A DNA stretch of 41,957 nucleotides, taken from the NCBI RefSeq assembly GCF_900090105.1, contig NZ_FMDM01000026.1, positions 1 to 41,957 on the forward strand. Direction: 5' to 3'. Of this stretch, positions 29,606-36,881 are shown in pieces. The notes below the pieces were generated by a model. The model saw nothing but the letters and a program-made list of their open reading frames with translations, had not been told where the DNA came from and searched no databases. The DNA comes from Micromonospora humi (GTDB taxonomy: Bacteria > Actinomycetota > Actinomycetes > Mycobacteriales > Micromonosporaceae). Position 1 is the stretch's first letter; the number at the start of each line of letters is the position of its first letter. A program made the position numbers and the translations under genes.

Positions 29606-32600
29606 CGGCGGACGGTGACCACCACGCGCTCGCCGTCGCCGACCTCGCCGGCGAAGCCGTCCAGGCCCTCGGCGAAGTCGATGCTGTCGGCCAGCACCTC
29701 CCGCGCCACGAAGTCGCGGAACGCGGCGACCGCCGCGCGCACCTCCTCGGAGGCCGACACCGCCACCGTGATCCGGTCGGAGATGTCCAGGTCGGCGTCG
29801 CGGCGGGCCTGCTGGACCACCCGGACCACGTCCCGGGCCAGCCCCTCGGCGGCCAGCTCCGGCGTGACAGCGGTGTCCAGCACCACCACGCCGTCGGACA
29901 GCGGGGCGGAGTGCTCCGCGTCCGCGGCGACCAGGCGCAGCTCGTACTCGCCCTCGGCGAGGGTGACCCCGGCGGCGACCGGGGCGCCGTCGACGAGTTC
30001 CCACTCCCCCGCCTTGACCGCCTTGATCACCTGCTGGACCGCCTTGCCGACGCGCGGGCCGAGCGCCCGCGGCACCACGGTCAGCACCTGCTGGCAGTAG
30101 GCGGACACCTCGCCGGTGAGCACGACCTCCTTCACGTTGACCTCGTCGGCGACCAGGTCGGCGAACGGCCGGAGCTGGTCGGCGACGGCCGAGGCCACGG
30201 TCAGCTTCGCCAGCGGCAGCCGGACCCGCAGGCCCTTCGCCTTGCGCAGCGACAGCGCGGCCGAGGCGACCGCCCGGACGTTGTCCATCGCGGAGACCAG
30301 CTCCTGGTCGGCCGGGAACTCCTGCGCGGACGGCCAGTCGGTCAGGTGCACCGACCGCTCGCCGGTCAGCCCGCGCCAGATCTCCTCGGCGGTCAGCGGC
30401 GCCAGCGGCGCCACCACCCGGCAGAGCGTCTCCAGCACGGTCCAGAGCGTGTCGAACGCGTCCGCGTCGCCGGCCCAGAACCGGTCCCGCGAGCGACGCA
30501 CGTACCAGTTGGTCAGCGCGTCCAGGTAGGACCGGACGGTCGCGCAGGCGCCGGAGATGTCGTAGGCGTCCATCTGCGCGCCGACGGTCGCCACCAGCTC
30601 GTTCGTCTTCGCCAGCACGTACCGGTCGAGGACGTTCGTCGAGTCGGTGCGCCGACGCGCGGTGTACCCGTCCGCGTTGGCGTAGAGCGTGAAGAAGTAC
30701 CAGACGTTCCACAGCGGCAGCAGCACCTGCCGCACCGCGTCCCGGATCAGCGTCTCGGTGACCGCCATGTCGCCGCCGCGCAGCACCGGCGACGACATCA
30801 GCATCCACCGCATCGCGTCCGACCCGTAGGAGTCGAAGACGTGGTAGACGTCCGGATAGTTCTTCAGGCTCTTGGACATCTTGCGCCCGTCCGAGCCGAG
30901 CAGGATGCCGTGGCTCAGGCAGTTGCGGAACGCCGGCCGGTCGAACAGCGCGGTGGCCAGCACGTGCATGGTGTAGAACCAGCCGCGGGTCTGCCCGATG
31001 TACTCGACGATGAAGTCACCCGGGTAGTGGTGCTCGAACCAGTCGCGGTTCTCGAACGGGTAGTGCACCTGGGCGAACGGCATCGAGCCGGACTCGAACC
31101 AGCAGTCCAGCACCTCCGGCACCCGGCGCATCATCGCCTTGCCCGTCGGGTCGTCCGGGTTGGGGCGGACCAGGTCGTCCACCGCCGGCCGGTGCAGGTC
31201 GGTCAGGCGTACGCCGAAGTCCCGCTCGATCTCGTCCAGCGACCCGTACACGTCGATGCGCGGGTGGTTCGGGTCGTCGGAGCGCCACACCGGGATCGGT
31301 GAGCCCCAGAAGCGGTTCCGGCTGATCGACCAGTCCCGGGCGTTGGCCAGCCACTTGCCGAACGAGCCGTCCTTGATGTGCCCGGGCGTCCAGTTGATCT
31401 CCTGGTTCAGCTCGACCATCCGGTCCCGGAACGCCGTCACCGCGACGAACCACGACGACACCGCCTTGTAGACCAGCGGCGTGTCGCAGCGCCAGCAGTG
31501 CGGGTACGAGTGGGTGTAGACGTCCTGCCGCAGCACCACCCCCCGCTCCTTCAGCTCCCGGATCACCGGCTTGTTCACGTCGAAGACCTGCTCGCCCTGA
31601 TAGGGCGGCACCAGCGCGGTGAACCGGGTGTGGTCGTCCACGGTGACCACGGTCGGGATGCCGGCCGCGTTGCAGGTGTTCTGGTCGTCCTCGCCGAACG
31701 CGGGCGCCAGGTGGACGATCCCGGTGCCGTCCTCGGTGGTGACGAACTCCGCGCCGAGCACCTGGTAGGCGTTCGGGCCGGCCGGCTCGACCAGGAAGTC
31801 GTAGAGCGGCGTGTAGCGACGCCCGACCAGGTCCCGGCCGTGCACGGTGCCGACCTGCTGGTAGCCCTCCAGCTCCTTGGCGTACGCGCCGAGCCGCGCC
31901 GCGCCGACCACGTACCGCTGGCCGTCGCGCTCCAGCACCGCGTACTCGATGTCCGGGCCGACGGCGAGCGCCAGGTTCGACGGCAGCGTCCACGGGGTGG
32001 TGGTCCAGACGCCGAGCCGCACCGGGCCCCGGACGAGTTCCGGCGCGGTCTCGTCGGCGGTCAGCTCGAACCACACCGTCAACGTCGGGTCGTGCCGGTC
32101 CCGGTAGACGTCGTCCATCCGGGTCTCGGTGTTCGACAGCGGGGTCTCGCACCGCCAGCAGTAGGCGAGCACCCGGAAGCCCTCGTAGACCAGCCCCTTG
32201 TCGTGCAGGGTCTTGAAGGCCCACATGACGCTTTCCATGTAGTCCAGGTCGAGCGTCTTGTAGTCGTTGGCGAAGTCGACCCAGCGGGCCTGCCGGGTGA
32301 CGTACCGCTCCCAGTCCTGGGTGAACTCCAGCACGCTGGCGCGGCAGGCGTCGTTGAACCGGGCCACGCCGAGGTCGAGGATCTCCGCCTTGGTGGTGAT
32401 GCCGAGCTGCTTCTCGGCCACCACCTCGGCCGGCAGGCCGTGGCAGTCCCAGCCGAAGCGCCGCTCGACGTGCCGCCCGCGCATGGTCTGGTAGCGCGGC
32501 ACCACGTCCTTGACGTATCCGGTGAAGAGGTGGCCGTAGTGCGGCAGGCCGTTGGCGAACGGCGGGCCGTCGTAGAAGACGTACTCGTTCTTGCCGTCGT

Positions 32601-32739
32601 CTCCGGCCGGCCTCGCCTCGACGGAGGCTTCGAAGGTCTTGTCGGCGGTCCAGTGCTCCAGCACCCCGCGCTCGACCGCGGGCAGGTCCGGGCTCGCCGG
32701 GACGCCGGCGCCGGTCGGGTCGTGCAACGGATAGGCCAT
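29599..32739 (-). CDS. ileS: Isoleucyl-tRNA synthetase, type 2 (eukaryote-like)
   Basis: The 1046-residue enzyme charges tRNA-Ile. The HIGH motif is in PFANGLPHYGHLFTG (HYGH, 67-70), the form typical of the type 2/eukaryote-like IleRS, which is associated with mupirocin resistance, and KMSKS in GRKMSKSLKNYP near residue 617. The CP1 editing domain (about 190-400, with TTPWTLPSNLALAVG) and C-terminal anticodon-binding domain are present. ATG at 32739 follows GAGGAG (32756-32751), a site that can be masked by the T-box leader. The last codon plus stop (GTG TAA) lie in palindromic element copy 4. Confidence 0.96.
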   Translation of the reverse strand: MAYPLHDPTGAGVPASPDLPAVERGVLEHWTADKTFEASVEARPAGDDGKNEYVFYDGPPFANGLPHYGHLFTGYVKDVVPRYQTMRGRHVERRFGWDCHGLPAEVVAEKQLGITTKAEILDLGVARFNDACRASVLEFTQDWERYVTRQARWVDFANDYKTLDLDYMESVMWAFKTLHDKGLVYEGFRVLAYCWRCETPLSNTETRMDDVYRDRHDPTLTVWFELTADETAPELVRGPVRLGVWTTTPWTLPSNLALAVGPDIEYAVLERDGQRYVVGAARLGAYAKELEGYQQVGTVHGRDLVGRRYTPLYDFLVEPAGPNAYQVLGAEFVTTEDGTGIVHLAPAFGEDDQNTCNAAGIPTVVTVDDHTRFTALVPPYQGEQVFDVNKPVIRELKERGVVLRQDVYTHSYPHCWRCDTPLVYKAVSSWFVAVTAFRDRMVELNQEINWTPGHIKDGSFGKWLANARDWSISRNRFWGSPIPVWRSDDPNHPRIDVYGSLDEIERDFGVRLTDLHRPAVDDLVRPNPDDPTGKAMMRRVPEVLDCWFESGSMPFAQVHYPFENRDWFEHHYPGDFIVEYIGQTRGWFYTMHVLATALFDRPAFRNCLSHGILLGSDGRKMSKSLKNYPDVYHVFDSYGSDAMRWMLMSSPVLRGGDMAVTETLIRDAVRQVLLPLWNVWYFFTLYANADGYTARRRTDSTNVLDRYVLAKTNELVATVGAQMDAYDISGACATVRSYLDALTNWYVRRSRDRFWAGDADAFDTLWTVLETLCRVVAPLAPLTAEEIWRGLTGERSVHLTDWPSAQEFPADQELVSAMDNVRAVASAALSLRKAKGLRVRLPLAKLTVASAVADQLRPFADLVADEVNVKEVVLTGEVSAYCQQVLTVVPRALGPRVGKAVQQVIKAVKAGEWELVDGAPVAAGVTLAEGEYELRLVAADAEHSAPLSDGVVVLDTAVTPELAAEGLARDVVRVVQQARRDADLDISDRITVAVSASEEVRAAVAAFRDFVAREVLADSIDFAEGLDGFAGEVGDGERVVVTVRRV

Positions 32740-32750
32740 CGGGTGTCGCT

Positions 32751-32985
32751 CTCCTCGCGCAGCTCACTCGTCGGTGGGTCTGCGAGGACGAACCTCTCCG
32801 GGTACGCCGTGCGACGCCCCCGGGCTGGCCCGCGGTACCACCCCGCTTGGCGGTCGAGGTGCGACCGCCCGCTCGTTCGTCGGCTGTGACGGGCCGGACC
32901 CGTCCGGTTCTACTGGGCCGGTTGCCCGGCCGTTCTTCCGGAGGCTCGCCGGTGATGGCCGGGTCGACGCCTGTGCGCCCAAGCT
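32751..32985 (-). promoter_or_regulatory. Translational T-box riboswitch controlling ileS
   Basis: The minus-strand leader carries the T-box sequence GGTGGTACCGCGG (32842-32830), which pairs with the ACCA end of uncharged tRNA. Upstream, GGCC-ATC-ACCGGCGAGC has an ATC isoleucine specifier (32956-32954) in the short stem I of the actinobacterial ileS class. Downstream, TCCTCGCAG (32788-32780) can pair with CTGCGCGAGGA (32762-32752), which contains the ileS ribosome site, so the switch is expected to act on translation and not on termination. Boundaries are approximate; the transcription start was not found. Confidence 0.88.
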
Positions 32986-33015
32986 TACCCGCCCCACCAC
33001 CCGCTCCGCCTCCGA

Positions 33016-33070
33016 GTAAGGAGGGGGCCCCGGTTAACGCCTCCGGTATAGGAAGGGGCCCCGCTTAACA
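33016..33070. repeat. GGGGCCCC palindromic element, copy 5
   Basis: GTAAGGAGGGGGCCCCGGTT, then AACGCCTCCGGTATAGG, then AAGGGGCCCCGCTTAACA. On the minus strand it reads like copy 4. Unlike the other copies it lies between two divergent 5' ends (ileS leader and the carboxymuconolactone-decarboxylase-like gene), where a terminator would be unexpected. It sits about 30 bp upstream of the presumed T-box start. Confidence 0.88.
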
Positions 33071-33101
33071 CCTCGCGATGACCGGCGTCACACCGGTGCG
33101 C

Positions 33102-33129
33102 CGTCACGCCGGACGGGTCCTGATCCGTC
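33102..33129 (+). promoter_or_regulatory. Candidate ECF41-type promoter
   Basis: CGTCACG (33102-33108), 17 nt, CGTC (33126-33129) resembles the ECF41 consensus TGTCACA-n16-CGTC. A second GTCACA (33087-33092) has no matching -10 box at that spacing. The ribosome site GAGGGAGG begins about 20 bp further on. Autoregulation by the downstream sigma factor is the family habit; the match here is imperfect. Confidence 0.35.
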
Positions 33130-33163
33130 GTGTGCACGTACGGACGACACGAGGGAGGCGGCG

Positions 33164-33604
33164 ATGAGCCGGATCGACATGGCAGCGGTGGCGCCGGAGG
33201 CGTACGCGGCGGTGCTCGGGCTGGAGAAGTACATCCGGGGCAACCTGGACCACACCGTGCTGGAGTTGGTGAAGGTGCGGGCGTCGATGCTCAACGGCTG
33301 CGCGTTCTGCGTCGACATGCACACCCGGGAGGCGCTGGGGGCCGGCGAGGACAGCCGGCGGCTGTTCGCGGTGGCGGCCTGGCGGGAGGCCCCGTTCTTC
33401 GACGAGCGGGAGCGGGCCGCGCTGGCGCTGACCGACGCGGTCACCCGGCTCGGCGAGCACGGCGTGCCCGACGAGGTGTGGGACGCCGCGGCGAAGGTCT
33501 GGTCGGAGAAGGAACTGGCCGACCTCGTCGTCGCGATCGCGACAATCAACGTGTGGAACCGGATCGTCATCAGCAGCCGGACCCAGCCGCCGCTCGAGGT
33601 GTGA
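33164..33604 (+). CDS. Carboxymuconolactone decarboxylase/alkylhydroperoxidase AhpD-like protein
   Basis: A 146-residue helical protein with GAGGGAGG before the ATG. The AhpD core motif is complete: SMLNGCAFCVDMHTREA with the redox pair Cys46-x2-Cys49 and His53, which reduces peroxides using a thiol donor. The DEVWDAAAKVWSEKELADL and TINVWNRI blocks match the CMD family in ECF41 operons. Its TGA overlaps the GTG of the ECF41 sigma factor (GTGA), so they are coupled, and it is likely the target gene of that sigma factor. The physiological peroxide or substrate is unknown. Confidence 0.92.
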   Translation: MSRIDMAAVAPEAYAAVLGLEKYIRGNLDHTVLELVKVRASMLNGCAFCVDMHTREALGAGEDSRRLFAVAAWREAPFFDERERAALALTDAVTRLGEHGVPDEVWDAAAKVWSEKELADLVVAIATINVWNRIVISSRTQPPLEV

Positions 33605-34566
33605 CCACCACGTCGGCGGCGGAGGCGGCCGGTGCGCTCACCGCGCACCGGCCGATGCTGCTCGGTCTGGCGTACCGGCTGCTGGGCAGCCTGCACGACG
33701 CCGAGGACGTGCTCCAGGAGGCCTACCTGCGCTGGCTCGACGTCGACCGGGAGGCGGTCGCCGAGCCCCGCCGCTACCTGTCCCGGGTGGTGACCCGGCT
33801 GGCACTGGACCGGCTGCGCGCCGGGCGGGCCGCCCGGGAGACGTACGTCGGCCCGTGGCTGCCCGAGCCGGTGCCCACCGACCCGTCGCCGTTCGGGCCG
33901 CTGGAGACCGTCGAGCTGCGGGAGACGGTCTCCACCGCCCTGCTGCACCTGCTGGAACGGCTCACCCCGCCGGAACGGGCGGTCTACGTGCTGCACACCG
34001 CGTTCGCGCTGCCGTACGCCGAGATCGGCGACATCCTGGACCGGTCGGCGGCGGACTGCCGTCAGCTGCACCACCGCGCGACGGCCCGGCTCGCCGAGGA
34101 ACGGCGGCGTTTCACCGCCGGGCCGGCCGAGCAGCGACGGCTGCTCGACGCCTTCCTCGCCGCCGCCCGCGACGGCGACCTGGTGCGGCTGACCGATCTC
34201 GTCGCGGCGGACGCCACCGCCTGGTCCGACGGCGGCGGGCGGATCCGCGCGGCGCGCAACCCGGTGCACGGCGCGGACCGGATCGCCCGATTCTTCGCCG
34301 GGGTGTACGGCCGCCGTCGACCCGGTGTGCGGGCCACGCCCATCGAGCTGAACGGCGCGCCGGCACTGCTGCTGAGCTGGCCGTCCGGGGTCCGGTACAC
34401 CCTCGGCGTCGCCGCCGCCGACGGCCGGATCACCACTCTCTACCTGGTCGGCAACCCCGACAAGTTGACCCGGGTCGGCCGCCGAGCGGACGGCGGCCCC
34501 GGTCCCGCGTGGGGAGCCGGGGCCGTCGGGAGGTCGGTCAGCCCAGCTCCGGGAACCAGAGGGTGA
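33601..34566 (+). CDS. ECF41 group RNA polymerase sigma factor (SigJ-like) with SnoaL-like C-terminal domain
   Basis: A 321-residue sigma factor. Sigma-2 is at about 15-80 (HDAEDVLQEAYLRWL), the linker has WLPEP (86-90), sigma-4 at 108-170 (TPPERAVYVLHTAF), and a SnoaL-like domain at 178-290 includes DGGG (210-213) and NPDKL (285-289), the ECF41 hallmarks. This group lacks a separate anti-sigma factor; the C-terminal domain modulates activity. About 30 residues follow NPDKL and are Gly/Ala/Arg-rich; the final ten codons overlap the 3' end of ndk (34538-34566), so the tail may be a read-through extension. GTG start overlaps the CMD gene. Confidence 0.92.
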   Translation: MTTTSAAEAAGALTAHRPMLLGLAYRLLGSLHDAEDVLQEAYLRWLDVDREAVAEPRRYLSRVVTRLALDRLRAGRAARETYVGPWLPEPVPTDPSPFGPLETVELRETVSTALLHLLERLTPPERAVYVLHTAFALPYAEIGDILDRSAADCRQLHHRATARLAEERRRFTAGPAEQRRLLDAFLAAARDGDLVRLTDLVAADATAWSDGGGRIRAARNPVHGADRIARFFAGVYGRRRPGVRATPIELNGAPALLLSWPSGVRYTLGVAAADGRITTLYLVGNPDKLTRVGRRADGGPGPAWGAGAVGRSVSPAPGTRG

Positions 34567-34963
34567 TCTCGCGCTTGGCGCTGTCGGTCGAGTCGGAGGC
34601 GTGCACCAGGTTCTCCCGGTTCGACAGGGACAGGTCACCGCGGATGGTCCCGGCGGCGGCCTTGCGGCCGTCGGTGCTGCCGATCATGCCGCGGACCACC
34701 TCGATCACCTGGTCGCCGGAGAGCACCAGCGCCACCAGCGGACCACCGGTCATGAACGTCTTCAGCGGCGGGTAGAACGGCTTGTCGACGTGCTCGGCGT
34801 AGTGCTGGTCGGCGAAGTCGCCGTCCATGGTCCGGCTCACCAGCGCGTCGATCCGCAGGCCCTTGCGCTCGAAACGGGACAGGATCTCGCCCACCAGACC
34901 ACGGCGCACCGCGTCGGGCTTGATCAGTACGAGCGTCCGCTCGTCCGGGCTGCTGCTGGACAC
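34538..34963 (-). CDS. ndk: Nucleoside diphosphate kinase
   Basis: Ndk transfers the gamma phosphate between nucleotides. The 141-residue protein has TLVLIKPDAVRRGLVGEI, the Kpn-loop region and the active-site NLVHASDS with phospho-accepting His121 (Ala replaces the common Gly after it). GTG at 34963 follows AGGAGG at good spacing. It converges on the ECF41 sigma gene with a 29-bp overlap of the 3' ends. In M. tuberculosis ndkA is beside rne and Rv2446c; here 14.5 kb separate ndk from rne. Confidence 0.96.
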   Translation of the reverse strand: MSSSSPDERTLVLIKPDAVRRGLVGEILSRFERKGLRIDALVSRTMDGDFADQHYAEHVDKPFYPPLKTFMTGGPLVALVLSGDQVIEVVRGMIGSTDGRKAAAGTIRGDLSLSNRENLVHASDSTDSAKREITLWFPELG

Positions 34964-35108
34964 GCTGGGTTCCTCCTGTGCACCTAAACCTGGTCGCGCT
35001 GGGTACGGTCAGCGTAGCGACCCGGTCCCGGCGCCGGCACGGCGGCTGCGTCTTCCCTGGCCCGCCGCGGCGGCCTAGCCTGACCATGGAACCCCTGGGA
35101 GGTCCACT

Positions 35109-36362
35109 GTGGCGAATGGCGGGAACCGCACCATCGCGCCGGTACGCAAGCTGATCGGCGCGGTGCTGGGCACCGTGGCCGCGTTCGTGACCCTGTTCGG
35201 GCTCGGGATGACCAGCTGGGCGATCGTCGCGCTCGGCGTCGCGCTGCTGGTGCTGGCGATCGCCCTGGCCACGGTCCGGGGTGGTGGCCGCACCTGGGTG
35301 GTCGGCCTGGGGCACGTGCACAGCGCCTCCGAACCGCCCACCCAGTACGCGTTCGGGCGCTGCGAGCTGCAGCTGGTGATCGACGCCCCGGGCCTGCCAC
35401 CCCGCTCCAAGAAGATCATCGAGCCGCGGGTGCCGGTCGCCAAGTGGCCCTCGCTCGGTCAGGCGCTGCCCGTCCGGGTGGCGCTCGACGACCAGCGTCA
35501 CGTCCGGGTGCTCTGGGACGAGGTGCCCACCCACACCGAGAACTCCGCCCCGGTCGCCGACCTGCCGCCGGAGTACGCCGACGCGGACCCGTTCGACGAG
35601 ACGCTCATCGCGCAGGAGGCCCCGCCGTGGGCCGGCCGCGCCCCGGAGGACGACTTCCTCCGCGACGACTACCCGCCCGCGCCGGATCCGCTGCTCGACG
35701 ACCTCCCGCCGCGAGCCGAGGAGCGCGAGCCGGTGGTGATGCGCCAGCGGCCCGGCGGCCCGGTCGTGCTGGAGGGGCAGCTGGTCGAGCCGGCACCGGT
35801 GGGCCCGCTGCCCCGGCGTGCGCCGACGCCCCGCCCGCCGGCCGAGGACCGGGCCGACGACACCGTGACGGTGGACCCGATCGACGTGCCGCTGGACGCC
35901 CCGGAGCGGGACGCGCCGCCCACCCCGCAGGAGTTGGACGAGGCCATCTTCGGTCCGGCCGGCGCCACCGAGGCGGACGAGCTGGCCAGCCCGATCAGCG
36001 GGGTCGGGATCACGCTGCTCGTCACCGACCTGGACCGGTCCCTCGACTTCTACCGGGAGCTCGGCTTCGACGAGCTGGACCGGGGCGAGGGCAACGCGGT
36101 GCTCGGCTCCGGGCCGACCCGGCTGGTGCTGCGCCGGGTGACCGGCGCCGCGCCGATCAGTCGCCGGCTGGTGCACGTCAACCTGGAGGTGGACGACATC
36201 CAGGCGGCGTACGAGCGGCTCCGCGAGTCCGGCGTCCGGTTCACGTACGCCCCACGGGTGGTCAATCGGGGCACCAAGCTGGAGGTGTGGGCCGCCGCGT
36301 TCCGCGACCCCGACGGGCACGGTGTCGCGCTGACCCAGTGGCGCTCGCTCGCCGACGCCTGA
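35109..36362 (+). CDS. Two-helix membrane protein fused to a glyoxalase/VOC domain
   Basis: A 417-residue protein, GTG start at 35109 with GGGAGG upstream. Residues 15-57 form two membrane helices with a tight turn; 60-140 is a beta-rich domain (RTWVVGLGHVHS, CELQLVIDAPG) of unknown type; 145-290 is acidic Pro-rich linker; 297-413 is a VOC/glyoxalase-bleomycin-resistance fold (ITLLVTDLDRSLDFYRELGF ... FRDPDGHGVALTQW). Metal ligands of the VOC type are hard to assign; His357 and Glu392 in VHVNLE and KLEVW are candidates. A VOC domain tethered to the membrane is unusual. Inserted between ndk and DUF4233 on the opposite strand. Confidence 0.83.
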   Translation: MANGGNRTIAPVRKLIGAVLGTVAAFVTLFGLGMTSWAIVALGVALLVLAIALATVRGGGRTWVVGLGHVHSASEPPTQYAFGRCELQLVIDAPGLPPRSKKIIEPRVPVAKWPSLGQALPVRVALDDQRHVRVLWDEVPTHTENSAPVADLPPEYADADPFDETLIAQEAPPWAGRAPEDDFLRDDYPPAPDPLLDDLPPRAEEREPVVMRQRPGGPVVLEGQLVEPAPVGPLPRRAPTPRPPAEDRADDTVTVDPIDVPLDAPERDAPPTPQELDEAIFGPAGATEADELASPISGVGITLLVTDLDRSLDFYRELGFDELDRGEGNAVLGSGPTRLVLRRVTGAAPISRRLVHVNLEVDDIQAAYERLRESGVRFTYAPRVVNRGTKLEVWAAAFRDPDGHGVALTQWRSLADA

Positions 36363-36363
36363 G

Positions 36364-36420
36364 GTGCAAGGCGGGGCCCCTTCTTAACGCCTGCGGTAGA
36401 GGAAGGGGCCCCGCTTAACA
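36364..36420. repeat. GGGGCCCC palindromic element, copy 6 (bidirectional terminator position)
   Basis: GTGCAAGGCGGGGCCCCTTC, then TTAACGCCTGCGGTAGAGG, then AAGGGGCCCCGCTTAACA. It begins one base after the stop codon of the VOC-fusion gene and ends 11 bp from the DUF4233 stop, filling the convergent intergenic gap. Confidence 0.9.
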
Positions 36421-36431
36421 AGAACCGGCGC

Positions 36432-36881
36432 TCAGCCGAGGATGACCCGGCGCACGTGCCACGCGTACGCCCACACCAGCGCGAAGATCACGCCGAGCAC
36501 GAGCAGCGACCAGTGCAGCAGCCCGGAGAGCAGCAGCAGGCCCTGCACCACGGTGCCGGCCTGCCAGGCCCAGCCGCGGCGCATCATGCCGGCCAGCACC
36601 ACGCAGGCCACCGCCAGCGCGACGATCGCCGCGATCGCGGCGCCGCTCAGGTCGCCGCCGACGACCCGGATCGGCTGGATGGCCAGCAGCAGCACCAGCG
36701 CCTCCAGCGACAGCGTGCCGGCGCCGAGGCCGCGTACCGCCTTGTCCGGGTTGCGCAGCCCGGACCGGCGGACGCCGCCCGGACCCGCCCCACCCGGCTG
36801 CCCCGGGCGCTGCTCCGCACCCGGGCCCGCCTCGCCACCCGGGCCCGGCGGCGTGTCCGGGCGCTGCTCCGGGCCGGTCAT
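36432..36881 (-). CDS. DUF4233 domain-containing membrane protein
   Basis: A 149-residue protein with a Pro/Gly-rich cytoplasmic N-terminus (1-40) and four membrane helices (about 50-70, 78-98, 105-118, 121-142), with the family segment LRNPDKAVRGLGAGTLSLEA at the first helix. The gene is always next to folC in Actinobacteria (Rv2446c position) and overlaps it here by ATGA. Function is unknown; coupling to folate or envelope metabolism is only inferred from context. Confidence 0.9.
   Translation of the reverse strand: MTGPEQRPDTPPGPGGEAGPGAEQRPGQPGGAGPGGVRRSGLRNPDKAVRGLGAGTLSLEALVLLLAIQPIRVVGGDLSGAAIAAIVALAVACVVLAGMMRRGWAWQAGTVVQGLLLLSGLLHWSLLVLGVIFALVWAYAWHVRRVILG

Noticed and set aside
35444..36418. 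Alternate-frame ORF inside the VOC-fusion gene
   Set aside because: Arg/Gly/Pro-rich frame shadow; the true frame has membrane helices and a VOC domain.
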